This document shows, piece by piece, positions 29,975-39,197 of a DNA stretch of 64,000 nt; the first letter of the stretch is position 1; the number at the start of each line of letters is the position of its first letter. This stretch comes from Chthonomonadales bacterium. Lineage in GTDB: Bacteria; Armatimonadota; Chthonomonadetes; Chthonomonadales; CAJBBX01. The position numbers and the translations under genes were made by a program. The stretch lies in NCBI GenBank assembly GCA_027459625.1, contig DAIDHP010000010.1:1-64000 (forward strand). Reading direction: 5' to 3'. The notes under the pieces are model-generated. The model saw only the letters and a list, made by a program, of their open reading frames with translations, did no database searches and had not been told where the DNA came from.

Positions 29975-32077
29975 ATGCAAATAAAAAGACTGTTTGTAAT
30001 TTTGACGCTCTTAGCCATTCCTCATATTGTGTTGGCGGCGGATAATCGCTTCAATTTGGCGACTCAACAGGATTTCGGAGCTAAAACCGGCTTTATCCTC
30101 GATTTCGAAAACAGCACGAACGCCGCCGGGGTGTGCCCCCTCTCCACCCTGCGCCTTATCTGCGGGTTTGGTGACGGTAATAACAACTACTTCATGGCTC
30201 TCACCCCCAAATGGTCCTATTCCACAACCTACATGGCGTTGATGAAAGCGGGTCCGAATGGGGAATCCATCCGGCTCTTGAACGATCAGGGAGATGTTGT
30301 AGCTGAGCAGGAGCAAGCGGGAAAACTCACGCCCTGCACGGGGCCGTTGCTCGTCTCGGACACTCCCAGTTGGGCGCAAGCCCCAGCCGAGTATCATTTT
30401 GTCCAGACCAGCCTGAAGGTCACCTCATCCTCCGGCCAAACGCTCATCTGCAAGTTCGCATCTTCGCACCTCTCGCCCGTGCTATGGCTCTTCGCACCGC
30501 CCCCATCCCAAAGTTATTCATGGGTGACGCATCCCGGCGATACCGTGACTATCGAGGCTGATTTTCGAATCGTGCAAAATCCCAGTTTGCGGGCCGTCGC
30601 ACCGGTGATAGACAAATACGGCCAGGTGATCCAATCCAACTGGCCGGAGAAGATTAAATCGGACGCACAGCTCAAAGAGGCTGTATCGAGAGAGCGTTCC
30701 GTACTGCGTAAATGGGGACGAGACAAGGACGAGGACGCTTATGGCGGCTGGCTTAAGGCGGGATGGAGGGAGAAACCAACAGGTTTTTATCGTGTTGTGA
30801 AACATAATGACAAATGGTGGCTCATCACGCCATTGGGTAACCCTTGCTTTTACACCGGTATCTGCAGTGCACCATCCACCACTTGGGAGACGACACCCAT
30901 TACGGGCAGGAGGTACCTTTTCGCCGACTTGCCGCCCAAAACAGGGAGGTTCGCAGCGGCTTGGTCGAAAAATCAGTGGGGAATATCGGACGGAACGGAT
31001 TATTGCGCTTTTCAAACTGCGAACCTCATCAGGGAATATGCGAGCAAATGGCAGCAGGCATCCATCAACCTGCTCGTGAAGCGAATTCAGGCATGGCGAT
31101 TATGCGGGTTGGGAAAATGGTGCGGTCCGACGCAACATCTCCCCTATTCGCCGGTACTCTATCGATGGGACGTACCGAGTTTGGCGGGGCATCCCGATAT
31201 CTTCGATCCGAGCGTACAGGCGAAATTCCGTGCATCCTTGGAGAAACAGATACTCCCGGAGAGGAACAACCCGTGCGTCGTGGGATGGTCGTTAGGCAAC
31301 GAGTACGACGAGATCATCCAACCCTCGGAAATTCAATCCATCCTTAAGATGCCCGCCACCGTACCCGCGAAAAAAGCTCTGGTGGATTACGATATCGATA
31401 CCCTGCATCACGGGGATGTGAGCCAAGCGGCGGAAGGGTTGGGGGTTCAGGAAGCCACGACTCGTGAGGTACTGGAATCCGCCGCATGTAACCCGAACGC
31501 CAAGGATTTGGAGGCGTTACGCGAGTTTTACGCCGATCGCTATTACGGCTTCATTTACAAAACGATCAAGTCCATCGACCCCAATCATCTCTATCTCGGC
31601 TTTTGGATCGTACCTGGCTGGTGGGTGAACGCCACAGATTGGTCCCTCATCGCCAAGCATTGCGACGTGATCGGATTCGACCGCTACGCCAACGTTTTCG
31701 CCGATTCCATGATTCAAGGGCTTTTCAAAAGCGCGGGCAAGCCCGTCCTATGCGGTGAGTTTTCGTTTCCTCCAACGTACAATGGTGCGAGGGGTTTCGG
31801 AGTTTATCCCACGAACGCGGTGGATGATCGGGACAGCGGTGCGAAATACGTTCAATGGATTAGGGATGCCGCAAACAATCCATACTGCATCGGATGCTAC
31901 TGGTTCGAGTATCGCGACGAGCCTGTCACCGGCAGGGGACCTGGACACGGTCCGGATTTAATATACGGGGAGCATTACGCATTCGGATATGTGGATGTCA
32001 CGGATCAGCCTCGGTACGCCCTCATCGAACAGGCGCGTCAAATCAACGCGGAAGCTAGCGCGATACGGAACAGATAA
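29975..32077 (+). CDS. Secreted agarase-like / clan GH-A glycoside hydrolase
   Basis: 'TGFYRVVKHNDKWWLITPLGNPCFYTGI', 'NNPCVVGWSLGNEYDE', 'KPVLCGEFSFPP'. Start moved to ATG 29975 giving signal peptide MQIKRLFVILTLLAIPHIVLA. Confidence 0.75.
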   Translation: MQIKRLFVILTLLAIPHIVLAADNRFNLATQQDFGAKTGFILDFENSTNAAGVCPLSTLRLICGFGDGNNNYFMALTPKWSYSTTYMALMKAGPNGESIRLLNDQGDVVAEQEQAGKLTPCTGPLLVSDTPSWAQAPAEYHFVQTSLKVTSSSGQTLICKFASSHLSPVLWLFAPPPSQSYSWVTHPGDTVTIEADFRIVQNPSLRAVAPVIDKYGQVIQSNWPEKIKSDAQLKEAVSRERSVLRKWGRDKDEDAYGGWLKAGWREKPTGFYRVVKHNDKWWLITPLGNPCFYTGICSAPSTTWETTPITGRRYLFADLPPKTGRFAAAWSKNQWGISDGTDYCAFQTANLIREYASKWQQASINLLVKRIQAWRLCGLGKWCGPTQHLPYSPVLYRWDVPSLAGHPDIFDPSVQAKFRASLEKQILPERNNPCVVGWSLGNEYDEIIQPSEIQSILKMPATVPAKKALVDYDIDTLHHGDVSQAAEGLGVQEATTREVLESAACNPNAKDLEALREFYADRYYGFIYKTIKSIDPNHLYLGFWIVPGWWVNATDWSLIAKHCDVIGFDRYANVFADSMIQGLFKSAGKPVLCGEFSFPPTYNGARGFGVYPTNAVDDRDSGAKYVQWIRDAANNPYCIGCYWFEYRDEPVTGRGPGHGPDLIYGEHYAFGYVDVTDQPRYALIEQARQINAEASAIRNR

Positions 32078-32082
32078 AACAG

Positions 32083-32104
32083 GGGGGAGTGCGGCTCCTC
32101 CCCC
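32083..32104. terminator. GC-rich hairpin between convergent genes
   Basis: GGGGGAG-N8-CTCCCCC between CDS ending 32077 (+) and 32120 (-). Confidence 0.6.
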
Positions 32105-32119
32105 TCATGTTTTCCCATC

Positions 32120-33817
32120 CTATCCACCCGCCGGGTTCAAGATCAGTAGTGTGATGGATTGTTCGGGCAGAGTAAGAGATACGGTGTTTCGTTTAACCCC
32201 GACATTCGCCAGTTTTTCGATATGATTTGCGACTGTGAGCTGATATACCTCGGCGGACGGCTTGGCTTGATATCCAGCCACATTGAGCGTCACGGGCTGG
32301 GACAACCCCGGTTGCTTGTTCAAGATCATTATTTTCAACTGATTGGTTCGACCATCCTCCGACGCGAATGCCGCACATGTGTCGGGATCGGGTGTTTGGC
32401 AAGCCACGGAGATATCGCCGAAAACGCCGTCCTTGCCATTGTAGTTGCGATACATCCTGATGGCGTTGAATGCGGGAGAATCGGTCTTCGGGCACGTCCA
32501 CCGATTCGCCAGATACAACCCCTCCCGACCGAATATTCCAAGAACATCCGCCTCGGCTATTGCACCACTGATGTTATCCTCCGCGCCCCAACTGTATTCG
32601 GTGATACCGATTTTCGTTCCCGGGAAATAGGTTTTCACCCATTTTTTCAACAAGGGAATCAAGTCTATCGTTTTGCGTATCCACGATTCATCCACGTATT
32701 TAGGATCCCAAAGCGCACGAGTGCTGCGGTTCCGGAGTAGAACGGTTGCGGGATCAGCGTTTTTGGAGGAGACTCCGTTCTCTTGCGGGTAGTAGTGAAC
32801 CGTGAGTACATCCAAATATCTCTTGCCGGTGCGTTTTTGCACGGCGGCGAATTGTTGCAATATCCACGGAATAAGCTCCATCCCGCCGTGCGCCGACTGA
32901 TCGGGGTAGGGCTTTTGATAATGGTGCTTTCCGGCCCATTCATTGTCATAACCGGAATTGAAATACTCCGGCCATCCCCATGCCTCCGTGCCGCACACCA
33001 TGGCTGTGGGGTCCACGGATTTGATCATCTCGGCGGTTTTTAATTCCCTGGAAAACAGGTCATCCATCTTCAATCCTGAGGGGAAAACATCACGGTGGGT
33101 GGATTGCCACAACCCCGTTTCGTTATCCAGCAGATAATAGGAGATTCCGCCGTTTTTCGCCGAGCCGAATGCGCCGACGAGATGATTCACCCACCTCTTC
33201 TCGAAATCCACGGTGACCGGCATTTGAGCGTCATTCGGATCGTTGCCTGTGATCGGCTGACCGTTCGGCTTGAAACCGTTGCCCATGTCAGGATGATACT
33301 GCTCTGTTCTTTGTTGAGCGCCGTATTTTTTCACGGAAAAGGACCAGAGCGGTGAACGGTTCGGACCCAGCTTCGCCGCCCATCCGATCATCGGAATGGT
33401 GACCATGCTCCTGACGCCGTCGGTGGTTTTCGCGGCCATGTTTCCCCGCACCCATGCGTCCACACTGCCGCTTGGAGTGTTCGAATTTCCGTCGGGATGG
33501 CTCATGAAATACCAATCGTTTCCCGAATTCGTGGCGTCCTCCTCCCAATTATAACAGGTTGTGGCGTTGCCCCCGTTTCGGTTAAGCGTGATATTCAGGA
33601 GCGTCGCCTGTTCGGAATTTGCGAAGTTCACTCCGTATATCAATGGGGAGATGGGGTGTCTATCTTTCTGAACTTCCACCCGAATATCCACCGTTGACGC
33701 CATGGCGTGTATGCCCAAGCATAACGTCAACGAGAGAATAAGGAGATACCGAAAGCGCCAAGGGGAAGTCAGAGACATCCTCAGCGCTCTCATGGCGTCT
33801 TTTATTTTTAATTCCAT
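32120..33817 (-). CDS. GH44-family glycoside hydrolase
   Basis: 'LNRNGGNATTCYNWEEDATNSGNDWYF', 'YYLLDNETGLW', 'GTEAWGWPEYF', 'ITEYSWG'. Confidence 0.85.
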   Translation of the reverse strand: MELKIKDAMRALRMSLTSPWRFRYLLILSLTLCLGIHAMASTVDIRVEVQKDRHPISPLIYGVNFANSEQATLLNITLNRNGGNATTCYNWEEDATNSGNDWYFMSHPDGNSNTPSGSVDAWVRGNMAAKTTDGVRSMVTIPMIGWAAKLGPNRSPLWSFSVKKYGAQQRTEQYHPDMGNGFKPNGQPITGNDPNDAQMPVTVDFEKRWVNHLVGAFGSAKNGGISYYLLDNETGLWQSTHRDVFPSGLKMDDLFSRELKTAEMIKSVDPTAMVCGTEAWGWPEYFNSGYDNEWAGKHHYQKPYPDQSAHGGMELIPWILQQFAAVQKRTGKRYLDVLTVHYYPQENGVSSKNADPATVLLRNRSTRALWDPKYVDESWIRKTIDLIPLLKKWVKTYFPGTKIGITEYSWGAEDNISGAIAEADVLGIFGREGLYLANRWTCPKTDSPAFNAIRMYRNYNGKDGVFGDISVACQTPDPDTCAAFASEDGRTNQLKIMILNKQPGLSQPVTLNVAGYQAKPSAEVYQLTVANHIEKLANVGVKRNTVSLTLPEQSITLLILNPAGG

Positions 33818-33854
33818 TGCACAGCTCCATGATTTATTTTAAGTCTTGGCGTAT

Positions 33855-34973
33855 CTAAGCGATCAGCGAGGTTTCCCTTGGTGCGCGCACCGATTTCCGG
33901 ATGATGATTTCATGAGGAAGCCGTTCGAGTATCAGACGCCCGTCCGTCTCATCTCCGTTATTGGACATCACTGGATGATTTTCCGTCTGAGAGGGTTCCA
34001 TCTCCACATGGCTAAGCAAAATCTCCACCGCGCGTTTCGCCATTAGCCTGAAGGGTTGTCTCACGGTGGTGAGGGAGGGGTTGGTGATCTGGGCGAGATG
34101 GGTGTCATCAAAGCCGGTTACCGATATATCCTCCGGAACGCGTATGCCGCGATCATTCAAAACCTCAATGCATCCGTAAGCGATGGCGTCACTATCACAT
34201 AAAATCGCCGTGGGAAGGGGTCTGTTTTTCAATCTTTGCAACAGACAGAGCGTGCATTCCCTGCCGCGTTCGATGGAGTAATCCCCCAACACCGTCAAAT
34301 CCTCATCCCATTTCACTTCATTCCCCTGTAAAGCCCGAAGGTAGCCGGATTGTCGTTCTCGTGAGCATGTCATATTCATGCTGCCCGTGATGTGAGCGAT
34401 GCATTTGTGCCCGTAGTTCAGCAGGAGTTTGGTCATATCATATGATCCGTTTTCGTTATCCACATCCAGACTCGGTACGTTAGGCAATCCGGAGTTGTTG
34501 TGGATGAATACAAAGGGAGTGTGGTGGGGGATTTGACGAACGAAGGATTGGCGCATGTGCGGCCCTATGAGAATCATGCCGTCGATTCTTCCATCGCACG
34601 CTTGGAGTATCTTGGGTTCGTCAAGCACCCAGTCCGAAATGGAGAATATTGTGGTGTTCTGTTGATATTGCGCCGCAGTCTCCAGGATTCCGTTCAAAAC
34701 CTCCATGAAATAGTGGTTGAAGTCCCCCGCATGGATGATAAACGACACGCCAATGGTGTTCATTCTTCTGCGGGAGAGCCCTCTCGCTACGGCGTTAGGT
34801 CTGTATTGCATTCTTTTCGCAGCTTCGAGAATACGATCTCTTGTGGCTTCGGAGACACGGGTGGAGGATGTCGCATTGTTTAGAACCACCGATGCGACCA
34901 TCGCAGAGACTCCCGCCTCCTTGGCTACGTCCGATAAGGTTGTTGCGCTTCTTCTTCTCATGATTCCTATCAT
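33855..34973 (-). CDS. LacI-family transcriptional regulator
   Basis: N-terminal HTH 'TTLSDVAKEAGVSAMVASVVLNN...VSEATRDRILEAAKRMQYRPNAVARGLSRRR'. Confidence 0.95.
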   Translation of the reverse strand: MIGIMRRRSATTLSDVAKEAGVSAMVASVVLNNATSSTRVSEATRDRILEAAKRMQYRPNAVARGLSRRRMNTIGVSFIIHAGDFNHYFMEVLNGILETAAQYQQNTTIFSISDWVLDEPKILQACDGRIDGMILIGPHMRQSFVRQIPHHTPFVFIHNNSGLPNVPSLDVDNENGSYDMTKLLLNYGHKCIAHITGSMNMTCSRERQSGYLRALQGNEVKWDEDLTVLGDYSIERGRECTLCLLQRLKNRPLPTAILCDSDAIAYGCIEVLNDRGIRVPEDISVTGFDDTHLAQITNPSLTTVRQPFRLMAKRAVEILLSHVEMEPSQTENHPVMSNNGDETDGRLILERLPHEIIIRKSVRAPRETSLIA

Positions 34974-35117
34974 TTCAAGATAGATTTAAAGTCATTGTTT
35001 TAAGCGTTCAATCGGTGTTCGTAGTGCGGTTCAACGCTTCAAGGCATAAATATTATAGCCCGAGGCGATAACCGCATTCGGTTATCTGCAGCCATTGAAC
35101 GGCGTAAAGGGATGAAA

Positions 35118-35156
35118 GGGGATAGCGATTATCCAACAATATCGCTCGCTATCCCC
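35118..35156 (-). terminator. Perfect 11-bp hairpin GGGGATAGCGA-N17-TCGCTATCCCC
   Basis: Lies between the lipoprotein CDS (end 35317) and lacI-like start (34973), both minus strand; no clear U-tract. Confidence 0.5.
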
Positions 35157-35316
35157 GAGCCCATTGTGCCAAATAGTCATAGCGTCACCTGAATTACCGC
35201 CTGAATGGCATTTTCGAAGGCATGCAATATACGAACTCTTTGCCAACGATACGGCGAATTTCACTGTGTCCATCAGGTGCTTTAATGACCGATTCTTTCC
35301 GTCATCCCTCGCTGCT

Positions 35317-35535
35317 TCAGGGACGAACGGCCCCTTGCTGAGGCGGTTTTGCGCTTTGCGCTTTTTGGATTTGCTTCAATGCTTCAGGCGGGATGTTTTT
35401 GGGTCCTTGAAAGCTAGCCTTGTCCTGGGAGGTCATCGGGCCCCCTCCACTGCTGGAGCAACCCGCCAACCCGCCTCCCAGGACCAATACCGCCGATAAT
35501 ACCATTAGAGTTGATTTAATAATGTCATTCTTCAT
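35317..35535 (-). CDS. Small lipoprotein
   Basis: 'MKNDIIKSTLMVLSAVLVLGGGLAGCSSSGGG' lipobox; SD AAGGAGA upstream of ATG 35535. Confidence 0.7.
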   Translation of the reverse strand: MKNDIIKSTLMVLSAVLVLGGGLAGCSSSGGGPMTSQDKASFQGPKNIPPEALKQIQKAQSAKPPQQGAVRP

Positions 35536-35554
35536 TGGATATTTCTCCTTGATA

Positions 35555-36394
35555 TTATTGTCTCGTTCCATCCCACATGTTGTTCTGAGGCTGGTTTACA
35601 GGGTCCGGATTGGTGGCGGATGGTTTCATCGCCTTGGCGTGTCCGTCTATGAATAGAAAGTTCGCCATGCCGTTATGCGTGGCGGTGACGCTGCCGTCAG
35701 GTCCGTTTGGCCAGGCTGCCGCAGGGAATTTCGCATCCGGAGTTTGAATCGGACCCCACCATTGAAGCGTGCTGGAAAAAACACCCAGAGGCCCGTAATT
35801 CGATGTGTTGCCCCATGTCCAACCGGAATTCGCCTGATCATATGTCAAGCATTGGTCATTGTGTTTTTCGGACATCAAAATGGTGTCGCTGGGCTGCAAC
35901 ATCGCCGCCATAGTTTGAAAACTGTGATAGAGCCATCCGCTTTGACTTCCGCCTATTCCCATCGGTCCGAGAAGCGGGAATCCGCTGTTCCAGTTGGGTG
36001 AGCAACACCAGTTCGAGCTATAATAACCGTTCACGGCGTAGGAGATTCCCCAACCCTCCCACGCGTTCCCGCCTGTCATCGGCCCGCTGCCGGCATCATC
36101 GGGACACTCATAAACGCCCAGCGATTTGACATAGGGCATGATTTTCTGACACCAAAGATCATTGCCCGTCCAGACCGTTGAACTGAATCCCTCGGGGAAC
36201 GACTCGTCGTAATCCTGAGTGTATTGCATGATTGCTAGCCCCAATTGATTGAGATTCGACAGGCAGGAGATTTGCCTCGCTTTTTCCCTCGCTTGTGCGA
36301 AAACTGGAAACAGAATGGCCGCTAAAATTGCTATAATTGCAATCACAACGAGCAATTCTATCAATGTAAAACCGTTCACAACCCTGCGTTTCAT
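35555..36394 (-). CDS. DUF1559-type prepilin-like protein (N-methylation/cleavage motif, HX9DG)
   Basis: '[45 protein letters not shown]'; '[12 protein letters not shown]'. Confidence 0.92.
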   Translation of the reverse strand: MKRRVVNGFTLIELLVVIAIIAILAAILFPVFAQAREKARQISCLSNLNQLGLAIMQYTQDYDESFPEGFSSTVWTGNDLWCQKIMPYVKSLGVYECPDDAGSGPMTGGNAWEGWGISYAVNGYYSSNWCCSPNWNSGFPLLGPMGIGGSQSGWLYHSFQTMAAMLQPSDTILMSEKHNDQCLTYDQANSGWTWGNTSNYGPLGVFSSTLQWWGPIQTPDAKFPAAAWPNGPDGSVTATHNGMANFLFIDGHAKAMKPSATNPDPVNQPQNNMWDGTRQ

Positions 36395-36509
36395 TTTAAG
36401 AGTTCCTTTCTTTGTAGTCATAGAAAAAGGTCTTTTTAGAACATGAAAAGTAGAAATTCGATTTAATTTCTAATCGGAGCCTCCTCTCCTTGGGACGTGA
36501 ATTATAGTC

Positions 36510-38822
36510 CTAAATCACAAGTGATAAATCATTGCATCCCTCTGTTGGTGTAAGTGTCAAACCATTCAACCCTTGAACAATGGTCCCGCCATGCGATTCG
36601 GAACAGGAACGGATTCCGACCATGAGGACTTTCCATGGATTTTCGCCAGCGCTAATATTCATATGGATGTTTCCCCCATTCCTTTTGGCGGAGAATTCCA
36701 ACGGGGAATCGGCTGGAACAAGGCATTTCGCCCCATCGCCATCCTCCAACCGATACACCCTGAACTCCACATCCCGCGTGTAATCGTAATCCGGTCTGTT
36801 GTCGTCGCATCCGATTGGCAGGATGGAGTGTGGTCTCACCCAAAGAGGAAGACTTTTGAATCCGTGTCTCTCTCGTATCCAATGCCCCCCTTCGCACTCC
36901 TCGCCGGTTAGGAAATTGGTCCAAACCCCTTCGGGAAGGTAATAGTCCACATCCCCCTCCTTGGAGAATACCGGCGCTACGAGGAGGGAATCGCCTAGCA
37001 TATATTGGCGGTCCAAATAGTCGCAGGTTCGGTCATTGGGAAACTCCATGTACATGGGACGCATTACCGGTACGCCTGTTTCGCTCGCTTCAATCGCCTT
37101 CGCATATAGGTATGGCATCAATCTGCATTTCAGTTTGGTGAAAAATCTCAAAACCTCCACGGATTCCTCATCGAACAACCATGGAACCCGATAGGATGAA
37201 CTGCCGTGCAACCGGCTATGCGAGGAGAGCAATCCGAACGCGATCCATCTTTTGTAAATGTCCGCCTGCGGGGTTCCTTCGAATCCGCCGATATCGTGGC
37301 TCCAGAATCCAAAACCGCACGCACCGAGGGATAAGCCGCCTCTTAGGCTCGTCGCCATTGACTCATAAGTCGAGAAACAATCCCCTCCCCAGTGCACCGG
37401 AAAGCGCTGTCCTCCCACAGTTGCGGAACGTGCGAACAGCACCGCCTCGTTTTTCCCTCGTTTTCGCTCCAACAGATTGAAGACGGTTTTGTTATACAGA
37501 TAGCTGTAAAAGTTGTGCATTCGCGATGAATCGGAGCCGTCATTGTAAATGACATCCGTGGGAATGCGCTCGCCGAAGTCCGTTTTGAACGCATCCACAC
37601 CCATATCCAAGAGCGCCTCCAGTTTTGAGGCGAACCATTCGCAAGCGCTGGGATTGGTGAAATCCACTATCCCCATCCCGGGCTGCCATTGATCGGTCCG
37701 CCACACCATTCCGTCCGGTTTTCTTAGCAAATAGCCATTCCTGCGTCCCTCTTCGAAAAGAGAGGATAGCCCGGCGATATAGGGATTTATCCAAACGCAG
37801 ATATGCAATCCTTTTTCCTTAAGCCGACGAAGCATCCCTTGAGGATCCGGGAAAACCCGGTTGTCCCACTGAAAATCACACCAGTGGAACTCCCGCATCC
37901 AGAAGCAGTCGAAGTGAAACACATGCAGTGGCAAATCCCGCTTAGCCATCTCATCTATTACATCCGTCACCGTTTTCTCATCGTAGTTAGTGGTGAATGA
38001 GGTGGTGAGCCACAAGCCAAAAGACCATGCAGGGGGCAATGCGGGTTTTCCGGTGAGTTGCGTGTATTTTCGGAGGATATCCTTCGGAGAGGGCCCGTAT
38101 ATCACGAAATACTCCATCTCCTCGCCGGGCACGCTGAATTGCACTCTCGAAACCTTCTCGGTTGCAACTTCGAAGGATACCTTTCCGGGATGATTTACGA
38201 ATACGCCGTATCCGCGATTGGTCATGTAAAACGGGATGTTCTTATATGCCTGTTCGCTCTCCGCGCCTCCATCCCTGTTCCAGATATCCACGGATTGTCC
38301 GTTTTTGACGAACGAGGTGAATCTCTCCCCCAATCCGTAAACGCACTCCCCAACGCTCAAATTGAGACGTTCCAGCATATAGGAGCCGTCACCATCCACC
38401 ACCGCGTATCCCGCATCGTCAGTTCCGCTAAAAGTAAGGATATGTTCATCGCCATCAAACTCGAGTTTCCATGGTTCCTTTTTGTGCAATCTCGCCGTCA
38501 ATGCGCCGCTTTTGTATGCGAGCCATTCGGTGGATTCCTCGATGACTCCCGAGAATTCCGGGTTGTCGAAGATGTCGAAGGACGGAGAGTGCGCGGAGCG
38601 CTCATCAAAATGGGAGATATGGACGGAGATGATATCGGGAAGGGGAGCGTGAAACCGTATCCGCAACAGAGGTCCATTCAAGGTGTCTCCACGATGGCGA
38701 ATGGCGTTGACAGGCGCGAGCGAGGTCAATTCGCCGTCTCTCACGAATGATTCATAGGCTTGTTTCGGAGAGAAGACGCGGGTTCCTGGTTGCATCATCC
38801 AATTACCATCAGTGAATTTCAT
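36510..38822 (-). CDS. yicI: GH31 alpha-xylosidase (YicI-like)
   Basis: 'WNPYIAGLSSLFEEG', 'GVDAFKTDFGERIPTD', 'FWSHDIGGFEGTP'; overall YicI-like. Confidence 0.9.
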   Translation of the reverse strand: MKFTDGNWMMQPGTRVFSPKQAYESFVRDGELTSLAPVNAIRHRGDTLNGPLLRIRFHAPLPDIISVHISHFDERSAHSPSFDIFDNPEFSGVIEESTEWLAYKSGALTARLHKKEPWKLEFDGDEHILTFSGTDDAGYAVVDGDGSYMLERLNLSVGECVYGLGERFTSFVKNGQSVDIWNRDGGAESEQAYKNIPFYMTNRGYGVFVNHPGKVSFEVATEKVSRVQFSVPGEEMEYFVIYGPSPKDILRKYTQLTGKPALPPAWSFGLWLTTSFTTNYDEKTVTDVIDEMAKRDLPLHVFHFDCFWMREFHWCDFQWDNRVFPDPQGMLRRLKEKGLHICVWINPYIAGLSSLFEEGRRNGYLLRKPDGMVWRTDQWQPGMGIVDFTNPSACEWFASKLEALLDMGVDAFKTDFGERIPTDVIYNDGSDSSRMHNFYSYLYNKTVFNLLERKRGKNEAVLFARSATVGGQRFPVHWGGDCFSTYESMATSLRGGLSLGACGFGFWSHDIGGFEGTPQADIYKRWIAFGLLSSHSRLHGSSSYRVPWLFDEESVEVLRFFTKLKCRLMPYLYAKAIEASETGVPVMRPMYMEFPNDRTCDYLDRQYMLGDSLLVAPVFSKEGDVDYYLPEGVWTNFLTGEECEGGHWIRERHGFKSLPLWVRPHSILPIGCDDNRPDYDYTRDVEFRVYRLEDGDGAKCLVPADSPLEFSAKRNGGNIHMNISAGENPWKVLMVGIRSCSESHGGTIVQGLNGLTLTPTEGCNDLSLVI

Positions 38823-38870
38823 AGCTTGAAACGCTCACCCTTTGGCTTGACATGGCGATAACGCATTACA

Positions 38871-38957
38871 ATTTACCGATAAATCATAAACCATTTAACA
38901 CCCTACATCAATATTATAAGCTATGTAAAATCAAAATGCAAGCATTTACCGGTAAAT
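38871..38957. promoter_or_regulatory. Paired palindromic operators ATTTACCGATAAAT (38871-38884) and ATTTACCGGTAAAT (38944-38957)
   Basis: CG-centred 14-bp palindromes, second perfect, centres 73 bp apart, upstream of the GH31 gene. Confidence 0.7.
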
Positions 38958-39197
38958 CTGATTAAATCGTTCATTTTTTTTATTTGATAATAGCTATTGA
39001 TCTGATTTAATGGGGGCGTCGAAGGCTTTTTCCTCTCAAACACTGAGCCGAATTTCACCGTTATGTCCCATCCTGCGCGCAATTTCCTTGCTGACGTCAA
39101 CAACACCGAAGAGTAGCGTTATGTCGTAACCTATCTTGCGGAGTTGATAAAAGATGCGGTAGTCTTCATGATATCTCGATCCAGTCAGGAGACAGTG

